From a virus: a stretch of DNA of 33,468 nucleotides. Positions 24,600 to 30,330 of the stretch are shown here, piece after piece; position 1 is the first letter of the stretch; the number at the start of each line of letters is the position of its first letter. The DNA lies in IMG/VR virus record IMGVR_UViG_3300028025_000390, positions 1-33,468 of that record; one strand, given 5' to 3'. The notes below the pieces were generated by a model. The model did no database searches, was not told the DNA's origin, and saw only the letters and a list, made by a program, of their open reading frames with translations. Both the position numbers and the translations under genes were made by a program.

Positions 24600-24628
24600 A
24601 TTACAGAAATGTAATGTTATGGTATAAT
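24600..24628 (+). promoter_or_regulatory. Extended -10 sigma70-like promoter for pqqA
   Basis: A perfect TATAAT lies at 24623-24628, preceded by TATGG (24618-24622), the TRTGN extended -10. ATTACA (24600-24605) gives a 4/6 match to the -35 box at a 17-nt spacing. Transcription would begin near 24635, about 38 nt before the pqqA ATG. Host RNA polymerase should be able to use it, making pqqA independent of the late operon. Confidence 0.65.
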
Positions 24629-24636
24629 ATATGTAC

Positions 24637-24652
24637 AGTACAAATTCGTACT
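24637..24652. promoter_or_regulatory. Short dyad in the pqqA leader
   Basis: AGTAC (24637-24641) and GTACT (24648-24652) are inverted around a 6-nt centre, just downstream of the predicted transcription start. It might serve as an operator or form a small 5' hairpin. A 5-bp dyad can occur by chance, so this is only suggestive. Confidence 0.3.
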
Positions 24653-24672
24653 AGACATTTAGGAGATTTATC

Positions 24673-24744
24673 ATGTGGACATCACCATCAGCTACAGAAA
24701 TGCGCTTTGGCTTCGAAGTAACTATGTACGTAATGAACAAATAA
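24673..24744 (+). CDS. pqqA: PqqA, PQQ precursor peptide (phage-borne)
   Basis: A 23-residue peptide with the length and layout of bacterial PqqA. It starts MWTSP, has the core RFGFEVTMY at residues 11-19, and ends VMNK. Glu15 and Tyr19 sit in E-V-T-M-Y, the exact pair joined by the radical SAM enzyme PqqE (with PqqD as peptide chaperone); protease, PqqB and PqqC then turn the two side chains into PQQ. AGGAG (24661-24665) lies 7 nt before ATG. It is flanked by its own promoter and terminator, between the convergent late and replication modules. No pqqB-F gene is present in the window, so processing would depend on the host. The sequence resembles PqqA of proteobacteria such as methylotrophs (from memory, not a search). 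It is too short for routine ORF calling. Confidence 0.9.
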   Translation: MWTSPSATEMRFGFEVTMYVMNK

Positions 24745-24756
24745 CACTCAAATCCT

Positions 24757-24786
24757 CAGCAAGGCTATTTGCAGGGCCTGTGGCTG
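24757..24786 (+). other. Hairpin between pqqA and its terminator
   Basis: CAGC (24757-24760) and AGGC (24762-24765) can pair with GCTG (24783-24786) and GCCT (24776-24779), giving an interrupted 8-bp stem with a 10-nt loop. It is followed by GTTTTAGGG rather than a true T-run. It could protect the 3' end of the short pqqA mRNA or cause partial termination. Confidence 0.45.
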
Positions 24787-24801
24787 GTTTTAGGGTAAAA
24801 G

Positions 24802-24830
24802 AAAGGGGACAATATTCAGTCCCCTTTTTT
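24802..24830. terminator. Strong, probably bidirectional intrinsic terminator
   Basis: AAAGGGGAC (24802-24810) and GTCCCCTTT (24819-24827) form a 9-bp stem around an 8-nt loop, ending in six T residues (24825-24830) on the + strand. On the - strand the hairpin is followed by a T-rich CCTTTCTTTT tract, so it can also stop the replication/RNR operon. It separates the convergent transcription units. Confidence 0.88.
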
Positions 24831-24841
24831 ATTGCGTTAGA

Positions 24842-24865
24842 GCTTCATTGCTGAAGCCACTTTTT
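24842..24865 (+). terminator. Second hairpin with T-run on + strand
   Basis: GCTTCA (24842-24847) pairs with TGAAGC (24852-24857) around a TTGC tetraloop, followed by CAC and TTTTT (24861-24865). It lies 11 nt behind the main terminator and would act as a backup, preventing antisense reading into the - strand genes. The T-run overlaps the stop codon of the convergent 57-residue gene. Confidence 0.6.
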
Positions 24866-25037
24866 AGCTAGCTACTGATAATTTTGCTTTTCGTGGGTTA
24901 AGATGCAATTCTACCTCATCCCATGTCTTAAAAACACTAACTGCTTGCTCAGGATGGTTCTGTCCGAAGACAACTTTAGTTGTTGAGACAATAAAACCGT
25001 TATCTGCTTTGTTAATTTGTACTTGATTGTAATCCAT
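24864..25037 (-). CDS. Small hypothetical protein, end of RNR operon
   Basis: A 57-residue reading frame not exceeding the usual ORF length cut-off. It starts MDYNQVQINKADNGFIVSTTKVVF-like (beta hairpin style), then VFKTWDEVELHLN and a basic end (PRKAKLSVAS). The pattern 'I.k..nGfiV......v....eTWdEve.hL' is common in small phage proteins. GGAG lies 7-10 nt before the ATG, which is only 1 nt beyond the stop of the upstream small membrane gene. The last gene of the - strand operon; function unknown. Confidence 0.62.
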   Translation of the reverse strand: MDYNQVQINKADNGFIVSTTKVVFGQNHPEQAVSVFKTWDEVELHLNPRKAKLSVAS

Positions 25038-25038
25038 A

Positions 25039-25185
25039 CTAACTCCAATTCGTTGTAATTAAAATTCTAACTATTAGTAAATCTAGTACGACGTAGGAAA
25101 ACTCTTCATCCATTTCTAAATCCTTTCCAGAAACAAATTCTATTCCTAACATCATACCTGAAATAAAGCTAAGAGTAAAGTGCAT
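25039..25185 (-). CDS. Small hydrophobic protein
   Basis: A 48-residue protein whose ATG overlaps the ribonucleotide reductase stop (TAATG), with GGTAGGT upstream. HFTLSFISGMMLGIEFV is hydrophobic and could insert in a membrane; a short acidic link (KDLEMDEEF) is followed by SYVVLDLLIVRILI. Similar little proteins ('FisG..LGiEf......yvviDLliiRi') are frequent in phage early regions. An in-frame ATG further upstream lies inside the RNR gene and is less likely. Confidence 0.6.
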   Translation of the reverse strand: MHFTLSFISGMMLGIEFVSGKDLEMDEEFSYVVLDLLIVRILITTNWS

Positions 25186-27065
25186 TAGATACCTACCACT
25201 TCGCACACACCTGCAGTGCAACTTAACTCTTGTGTTCCTGTAGTAGTATCTTCCTCTTCTTTAAACTTAGACCAATCAACAACAGGGAACTTAGCTAAGA
25301 ACTCATTGTAGAATTCCTCTGTTACTTCTTGGTATGGTGCTTGCTTATAAACGTGATCTGAGTGTGGTAAAAGAGACACACCTGAAACATCACTGAAGTT
25401 ATTATAGATCCAAGCACCTACGTCTAAGAACTCGTTATCTTTATAGTACACAGTGATTGACGGATTATGTTCTGTCCAATGCTTCTGATATACACTATAA
25501 AGTTCTAACTGTTCTAAGGCGTTTGTTTCATTTCTAGTGATACCTGATTTGCTACCCTGCTGCGGGAAACTGAAGATCGTGATATCACTCGGTTTTGTGA
25601 CGTCTGGCTCGTTTGGTATGCCTGCTTCTTTAAAGAACATTGTGAGTGGATCTTTGTTGTCCATTCGTACAGTTCTAATATAATGTTTACTGTATGCAGG
25701 ATGAATCCCACTAGAGCAGCCCACCAACTGGGAGACAGTGCCTGAAGGCTTAACAGTAGTGATAGCAACAGACTCAGGAATACCAAGTTTGGAAGCCCAT
25801 TCTTTATTGACTGCAATTGCATGTTCACGTAACTCCTTTAACCATTCAATACATTCTTGACTAGGTTTACTTAGTACAGGATGATCCATAATACCTGTCA
25901 TACTTACACCTAGTAGTCGTTCTTCTTCTTGGTTCTTTCTCCACTCAGACCTTAAGTATCTAAAGTTTGTAAGCGTGGATTGAAATGTCCCGACAATTGT
26001 TGCGACTTCGATTTTTTCTTTAAGGTCAGCAAGGGTATCGTTCTCTCGGATGACAACTTCACTGAGATTACAAACTCCTTTAGATCGGAGGATAATTTCT
26101 CCGCAAGGGTTTGTACCGTAGTCATGACCATCAACATCTCGTCGTCCGTTAGAGGCTGCTTTCTTTGTAGCTGCCACTCGATTGAATAGTCCTCGTTCAC
26201 CGCTCTTCGATTCATACAAAGTACCCCATTCCTTTAAGAAGATACCTACATCAGGTTTCTCCGTGTATGCTACCGAGTTATTGGCAAGAGCACGTTGTAC
26301 ATTGTCTTCCCACCAAGCACCGTTCTTAGCATTACGCATACGATCATCTGTTAGATTAGATAGACTGATGAGCGCACTACGACGAACACCACCAACAATA
26401 ACAATATCAGCAACCTTACATACCAAGTCATGACATTCCAATGAGTTTAGTTTTCGTCCTGCGGCTCGTTTAAAAGTATGAACCGTAAATGCGAATAAGT
26501 CTTCAAGAGGTTTTGGGCCGCTTGCTCTACCACCAAAAGTCCTGAGTCGAGCTCCTGCAGGTCTAATTCCTGAGGTATCCCATTTTGGCAGTCTTCCAGA
26601 ATATAGCAAGCTAATGAGTTCCCTATAAGCAGATGCCCAACCAATTCGTGAATCTTTAACTCTAATGGATGTGTCCGTTTCATGGAACTCCTCAGCTACA
26701 ACTGGTAGGTTGTTAGTAAACTGTCGTTCTACAGAGAAACCAACACCAGTACCACACATTAATATATACATTACTTCATCAAAAGCTTTAGGACTGTCAA
26801 TAGCTACAAAGCTACAGTTATAGCCAGCAATCTCATCACGGTCTAAAGCAGGACCTGCTGTCATAAGACAACGCATACTAGGCATTACTTTTAATTCTCG
26901 TATAGCTTTATTTACTTTCTCTTCAGGGAATACATCAAAACGATTCTTAAAGAATCCTGTGTATCTATTTACTGTTTCTTCCCAAGTCTCTCGACGGTTC
27001 TCATTAGGAACCCAGCGAGCATATCGACTTGCATGGATGAACTTTTGGTAATCAGTTAATGCCAT
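25185..27065 (-). CDS. nrdJ: Class II (B12-dependent) ribonucleoside-triphosphate reductase, monomeric
   Basis: Makes deoxyribonucleotides for phage DNA synthesis using adenosylcobalamin as radical source. Visible motifs: YNCSF (Cys84, redox-active), NPCGEI (Asn319, Cys321, Glu323, thiyl radical/catalytic), GVCNLSEV (Cys332), a later VKPSGTVSQLVGCSSGIHP substrate-binding region, and the C-terminal CTAGVC (Cys616, Cys621), the shuttle disulphide. The overall order fits the monomeric Lactobacillus-type RTPR, somewhat shorter (626 versus about 740 residues). No class I beta subunit or class III activase is present. A perfect consensus promoter lies upstream of this gene and its 58-residue partner. 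It overlaps both neighbours by 1 nt. Confidence 0.92.
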   Translation of the reverse strand: MALTDYQKFIHASRYARWVPNENRRETWEETVNRYTGFFKNRFDVFPEEKVNKAIRELKVMPSMRCLMTAGPALDRDEIAGYNCSFVAIDSPKAFDEVMYILMCGTGVGFSVERQFTNNLPVVAEEFHETDTSIRVKDSRIGWASAYRELISLLYSGRLPKWDTSGIRPAGARLRTFGGRASGPKPLEDLFAFTVHTFKRAAGRKLNSLECHDLVCKVADIVIVGGVRRSALISLSNLTDDRMRNAKNGAWWEDNVQRALANNSVAYTEKPDVGIFLKEWGTLYESKSGERGLFNRVAATKKAASNGRRDVDGHDYGTNPCGEIILRSKGVCNLSEVVIRENDTLADLKEKIEVATIVGTFQSTLTNFRYLRSEWRKNQEEERLLGVSMTGIMDHPVLSKPSQECIEWLKELREHAIAVNKEWASKLGIPESVAITTVKPSGTVSQLVGCSSGIHPAYSKHYIRTVRMDNKDPLTMFFKEAGIPNEPDVTKPSDITIFSFPQQGSKSGITRNETNALEQLELYSVYQKHWTEHNPSITVYYKDNEFLDVGAWIYNNFSDVSGVSLLPHSDHVYKQAPYQEVTEEFYNEFLAKFPVVDWSKFKEEEDTTTGTQELSCTAGVCEVVGI

Positions 27066-27241
27066 TAATATGTTTCCTCATAGTCAGATAATTCATTGTT
27101 AAAGTATTCGTACTTGTCTTCAATACGGTCAAGGAAAGCCTCTACTAAATCCTCTGAGCTAATATTCAGGATCTCTAGTAGAGTAATTTCATCATACTGT
27201 GCGGCAAGACGTTTGGTAATTTCCAACAGAGTTAATGTCAT
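27065..27241 (-). CDS. Small acidic protein before nrdJ
   Basis: A 58-residue protein, MTLTLLEITKRLAAQYDEI at the N-terminus, then TLLEILNISSEDLVEAFLDRIEDKYEYF, ending acidic (NELSDYEETY). It is all-helical, and the LLEIL.isSEdLve.f.drIe...e pattern is widespread in small early phage proteins near polymerase or RNR genes; its role is unknown to me. Its stop shares one base with the nrdJ start. It is the first gene after the perfect promoter at 27272-27300, with only a weak AAAGAAAG ribosome site. Confidence 0.66.
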   Translation of the reverse strand: MTLTLLEITKRLAAQYDEITLLEILNISSEDLVEAFLDRIEDKYEYFNNELSDYEETY

Positions 27242-27271
27242 TTTGCTTTCTTTTTAAAGTTGTTACTTAAT

Positions 27272-27300
27272 ATTATACTATACATAATCTTCGGTGTCAA
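27272..27300 (-). promoter_or_regulatory. Perfect consensus sigma70 promoter for the RNR operon
   Basis: On the - strand, TTGACA (27295-27300) and TATAAT (27272-27277) are separated by exactly 17 nt (27278-27294): full consensus in both boxes and spacing. The -35 and spacer lie inside the 3' end of the DUF3310 gene. Transcription would start near 27265 and read the 58-residue gene, nrdJ and the two following small genes, up to the bidirectional terminator. It indicates use of the host sigma70 polymerase. Confidence 0.85.
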
Positions 27301-27538
27301 TCGAATCCTTGTATTTATCTTCAAGGTCTATTAATAAATCTATAAAGTGTTTAGCCTTTTCTAGATCTTGAACACCACCCTTAAGTCGCCAACGGCATAA
27401 GTATTTAATTGCTGTAGCTTCTAAATAAGGAATGTTATTTACATAACAGAACTCGACTGGTTGGATTGTAAACTCTTTGTAATGAGATCCCCCAACCTGT
27501 GTTGTAAGTGATGATAGTAGTTCCTCATTATGCCCCAT
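27278..27538 (-). CDS. DUF3310 family protein
   Basis: An 86-residue protein with the complete DUF3310 signature: QVGGSHYKEFTIQPVEFCYVNNIPYLEATAIKYLCRWRLKGG, then VQDLEKAKHFIDLLI. In T7 the gp1.7 nucleotide kinase carries a DUF3310-type domain; small stand-alone forms like this one have no proven activity. Its N-terminus overlaps the metallophosphoesterase gene by 11 nt, and its 3' end contains the -35 box and spacer of the RNR promoter. Confidence 0.85.
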   Translation of the reverse strand: MGHNEELLSSLTTQVGGSHYKEFTIQPVEFCYVNNIPYLEATAIKYLCRWRLKGGVQDLEKAKHFIDLLIDLEDKYKDSIDTEDYV

Positions 27539-28292
27539 ACGTCGCCTTTAAATAATTAATTGATACTGCCATTTCGTCAAACGCCCCATCATTAACTTCA
27601 TGAAGCATGTAAAAGCCACGCCAATGTTCATTGCCTTGTGGACCAAGATAGTCCTCATTGTGCTCGTAACACGAGCCAGCAATAATTGCTGTCATTTCTT
27701 TACCGTCAGCCCTACGGGCGTAAGCAATTTGTCGACCCTGTTGGTGTCCGGCAAAGCAGGACATGTGTTTCTTGGTTACTAACATTTGAGCACTGGTTAC
27801 TGGTCGTCCCATAACACCAGAAGTAAAGTAATGAGAATAAGCAATACCACCAATTACCACCACCTCAAGGAACGGATACACTTCCCAACCGTAATCTTCA
27901 TACTTAAGATCGCTAGTAGAAATGAGACCTTCAAGTTTTCTATCATACTCTACCGCCCTATCAATCCTATGTTCATGATTACCTAGAGTAAGAACTAAAC
28001 GAGGATTCCAACGTTTATCTTTGTTACGAACCAATCGCTCTTGTTCTGCAACTATAGGACCCATTAGTGCATCCATACCTTTATGAGCAGCCTTGATGTC
28101 TGCCTTGTAAGTACGTCCTTCAAAGGACTTCTTACCAATGTCATAGCTAGATAGTGAAGGCATATCTGCGAAGTCACCAATACAAACTATTACATCGGGC
28201 TTCTTTTCAGAAGCATACTGACCTATCCAACTAAGATATTCTACAGATTGACCTGGCTTTACCTGGCAATCAGGAATTACTAAATGTTTCAT
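27528..28292 (-). CDS. Calcineurin-like metallophosphoesterase
   Basis: A 254-residue hydrolase with the metal ligands of the family: IPDCQ (Asp8), CIGDFAD (Asp40), LGNHEH (Asn105, His106), a later AYSHYF (His154) and FAGHQQG (His183). The first motif is D-C-Q instead of the usual D-x-H. Many early-region phage genes of this type exist, with proposed phosphatase or nuclease roles on nucleotides or nucleic acids; the substrate is unknown. It overlaps both neighbouring genes and is probably co-transcribed from the replication operon. Confidence 0.82.
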   Translation of the reverse strand: MKHLVIPDCQVKPGQSVEYLSWIGQYASEKKPDVIVCIGDFADMPSLSSYDIGKKSFEGRTYKADIKAAHKGMDALMGPIVAEQERLVRNKDKRWNPRLVLTLGNHEHRIDRAVEYDRKLEGLISTSDLKYEDYGWEVYPFLEVVVIGGIAYSHYFTSGVMGRPVTSAQMLVTKKHMSCFAGHQQGRQIAYARRADGKEMTAIIAGSCYEHNEDYLGPQGNEHWRGFYMLHEVNDGAFDEMAVSINYLKATYGA

Positions 28293-28516
28293 CGGAATTT
28301 CTCCCTCTCATCTAACATACAGTTAGCTATTGCATAAGCTTTAGTAGCTAAGTGTGCTGGTGTACCTACTTTAGCATCAACTACTTTTATTAAACCATTG
28401 AGAGCCTCTAGTGCAAAGTAGTCTCGAAGGTTCATCCCTGTCCACATGCGTTTGTCTTTATCTACACAAGGGAAAGCAGGGGAGTTACCCCTTGGTGCTG
28501 TTTTCACATCACTCAT
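28289..28516 (-). CDS. Conserved small phage protein
   Basis: A 75-residue protein: NSPAFPCVDKDKRMWTGMNLRDYFALEALNGLI, then a helix ending KAYAIANCMLDERE. The pattern 'AFP.......GmtlRDYFA..al.Gl ... A..aYaiAdaML.eRe' is extremely common in phages and prophages, but no function is established as far as I know. It overlaps the metallophosphoesterase start (ATGA) and the preceding gene by 4 nt. Confidence 0.75.
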   Translation of the reverse strand: MSDVKTAPRGNSPAFPCVDKDKRMWTGMNLRDYFALEALNGLIKVVDAKVGTPAHLATKAYAIANCMLDEREKFR

Positions 28517-28707
28517 TGTACTTGACCTCCTTGTTCTTGGAATAGATCTAACTCTTGTTGAGCTTCATTAGCAGCTATCTGAAAGATACCTTTACGGACT
28601 AATTCTTTAATACTGAAGTCCATTAAGAATGAAGCCTCATCTGGATCTACATGAAAGTCAAAGTCCAGAGACCCATCTTTATTTTGCGTACAGTTCGATA
28701 TAAGCAT
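28513..28707 (-). CDS. Small hypothetical protein
   Basis: A 64-residue acidic protein: LISNCTQNKDGSLDFDFHVDPDEASFLMDFSIKELVRKGIFQIAANEAQQELDLF. The 'G.ldf.f.vd..E..fLv.faI..Ll..Gi' style is that of a small phage protein often next to the exonuclease or endonuclease genes. It shares 29 nt with the 3' end of the endonuclease gene and 4 nt with the following gene. Function unknown. Confidence 0.66.
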   Translation of the reverse strand: MLISNCTQNKDGSLDFDFHVDPDEASFLMDFSIKELVRKGIFQIAANEAQQELDLFQEQGGQVQ

Positions 28708-29062
28708 TTAACCAATCCTTTCTAAAGTCTAACCATTGGAAACCGTTGGCTTCCGCCCACATCCAATAGGTAGTCTTACTTCTTTTGTTTATCTTATTGT
28801 CAGGGTTCATGAATAAAAAGATTACAGTTGTATCTGGATTGCATTCTTTAAACCATAGCATCTTCTGACGAGTATCTAAGTCTAACTTACCCTTTGCTTC
28901 TAGATAGATGTTCTTACGTCCAGTCTTAAAGTCAGGAATATAGACCCGATCCTTAGCAGGCTGTACATATTTGAACTTATCAGGTTCATACTTCGTCGAA
29001 GGGAATTTCTCCTTCAAAGTCTTCCAAACCTGTTCCTCCAGTTTGCTCTTGAATGTTGGCAT
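28679..29062 (-). CDS. Endonuclease I-like Holliday junction resolvase (T7 gp3-like)
   Basis: A 127-residue nuclease that resolves branched DNA during replication and packaging. It has the T7 endonuclease I layout: N-terminal helix with FKSKLEEQVWKTL (candidate catalytic Glu9/10), VYIPDF (Asp44), and YLEAKGKL (Glu55, Lys57), corresponding to the E-D-E-K quartet of T7. The C-terminal segment KTTYWMWAEANGFQWLDF is also typical. Its start lies inside the exonuclease gene (77-nt overlap in another frame), a large overlap for two enzymes. Confidence 0.85.
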   Translation of the reverse strand: MPTFKSKLEEQVWKTLKEKFPSTKYEPDKFKYVQPAKDRVYIPDFKTGRKNIYLEAKGKLDLDTRQKMLWFKECNPDTTVIFLFMNPDNKINKRSKTTYWMWAEANGFQWLDFRKDWLNAYIELYAK

Positions 29063-29720
29063 TAAATTTTATACTCCAGTCTTCATCTACATTACGACGA
29101 ATCCAAAGGACTCGCCCATTCATAAGGAATTCTTCATCGTTACCGTAAGCATTACGAACTGCTTTGAACATTTGATATTCGCTATCACAACCTTCAAGAA
29201 TACGTTCTGCTTTCTTAGGACCAATTCCAGGGATACCTTTGATGTTATCGCTACGATCCCCTTGTAAACACTGCATATAGAAATGCTTTAGTCCATCCAT
29301 GTAACCTACTGTTTGAAACTCATCCTTAACAAAGTTATAGTGTTGGCCTGGAATCATTAGAAGATCTTTATCTATAGTACAGATTATAGTTTCTTCTGTT
29401 TGATTAATGCCCATTGCATCATCAGCTTCTTGACCCTCACAGATTTCTGCATTCCAGTTCTTAACTAGATACTCTCGTATCTTCTGTAACCAAAATGGTT
29501 TCTCTGTTGGCCTGTGGGCCTTGTATTCTGGATAGATAGTCTTACGAAAGTTATTACTGCCTGTTAGATAGACCTTATACTCATCGGAGTCTGTATAGAA
29601 AAGTATCTTATCTACGATATCATCTACTTTACTAAATACATAATCCTCTGAGTCATCGTCTTCACAAGTACAAGCAGCACGATAAGCTACTATATCTCCA
29701 TCTATTAATGCTGTTGTCAT
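28986..29720 (-). CDS. 5'-3' exonuclease, FEN type (T7 gp6-like)
   Basis: A 244-residue exonuclease that removes RNA primers and degrades host DNA. Metal ligands are present: LIDGDIVAYRAA (Asp7, Asp9), EGQEADDAMG (Glu95-Asp101), TIDKDLLMI (Asp117, Asp119), and GDRSDNIKGIPGIGPKKAERIL (Asp155, Asp158, then helix-hairpin-helix). RPTEKPFWLQKIREYL is part of the helical arch. The C-terminus is acidic (EDFEGEIPFDEV). A hairpin precedes the gene in the 73-nt gap after the SSB gene. Confidence 0.9.
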   Translation of the reverse strand: MTTALIDGDIVAYRAACTCEDDDSEDYVFSKVDDIVDKILFYTDSDEYKVYLTGSNNFRKTIYPEYKAHRPTEKPFWLQKIREYLVKNWNAEICEGQEADDAMGINQTEETIICTIDKDLLMIPGQHYNFVKDEFQTVGYMDGLKHFYMQCLQGDRSDNIKGIPGIGPKKAERILEGCDSEYQMFKAVRNAYGNDEEFLMNGRVLWIRRNVDEDWSIKFNANIQEQTGGTGLEDFEGEIPFDEV

Positions 29721-29736
29721 GATAATCCTTTAAGGT

Positions 29737-29785
29737 GGGGTACTAACTAACTTAACCCGAGTCGTGTGGGTGTTAGCTTTCCCCC
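29737..29785 (-). other. Structured intercistronic hairpin (SSB-exonuclease gap)
   Basis: In + strand terms: GGGG (29737-29740) with CCCC (within 29781-29785); CTAAC (29747-29751) with GTTAG (29772-29776); ACCC (29755-29758) with GGGT (29768-29771), leaving a TTA bulge and 9-nt loop. Transcribed on the - strand it forms a long stem just upstream of the exonuclease ribosome site (AAAGGA). No T-run follows, so it is more likely to be a stability or attenuation element than a strong terminator. Confidence 0.5.
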
Positions 29786-29793
29786 ATAACTAA

Positions 29794-30330
29794 TTAATAT
29801 GGAATATCATCATGCATGTCAGTGATCTCAGGTATAGCTTTAGCTTCTTCTTTACTAAAGACATAAGCCTCATACTCTTTGGCTAACCTAATAACATCAT
29901 CACTATTAGGACTAGACTTAGCACCCACGGAAAGAGTACCAATAGCAGCACTAATGCTACTTTGTCGAACAATGTATACTTGACGGGCTGCCCGTTCTTC
30001 TTTGGTCTCATAGTTACTCCCTGTTACTTTACCACCTGTTGTAGGAGCACTGCTTGTTGCTGCTGCCGCTGGAGCTGATCCTTGACCAGAACCAATGTTA
30101 GTCCACTGCCAGTAACCGTTGTCATCTTTGGTTGTAACGACATCAACTACATCACCTTTGGTGAGATTCTTAATGTGATTAAACACACTTGGATTACTAA
30201 ACGACATTAGCTTTTTGGTAGCTGTCTGACCGTTGTCACCTTTGTATGTTACTTCGATACTCTGATAGCTACGACCATTCTTAGCAGCGTGAGTATTTGG
30301 TGCACCTACATCTATAATATTAACTTGCAT
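29794..30330 (-). CDS. Single-stranded DNA-binding protein
   Basis: A 178-residue protein. Residues 1-80 look like an OB fold (NGRSYQSIEVTYKGDNGQTATKKLMSFSNPSVFNHIKNLTKGDVVDVVTTKDDNGYWQWTNI), followed by an Ala/Ser/Gly/Thr linker (about 82-105), a helical region, and the acidic tip DMHDDIPY. The tip is close to the DDDIPF of bacterial SSB, which recruits replication and repair proteins. It sits between the polymerase and exonuclease genes and overlaps the polymerase end by 11 nt. Confidence 0.75.
   Translation of the reverse strand: MQVNIIDVGAPNTHAAKNGRSYQSIEVTYKGDNGQTATKKLMSFSNPSVFNHIKNLTKGDVVDVVTTKDDNGYWQWTNIGSGQGSAPAAAATSSAPTTGGKVTGSNYETKEERAARQVYIVRQSSISAAIGTLSVGAKSSPNSDDVIRLAKEYEAYVFSKEEAKAIPEITDMHDDIPY

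Noticed and set aside
24673-24744. Chance resemblance of the 23-codon frame to PqqA
   Set aside because: Correct length, Trp2, RFGFEVTMY core, correctly numbered Glu15/Tyr19, strong ribosome site, own promoter and terminator together make chance very unlikely.
24580-25037. Additional pqq genes (pqqB-F) near pqqA
   Set aside because: Both strands were read; only small unrelated phage frames are present, with no radical SAM CxxxCxxC motif or PqqC/D-like sequence.
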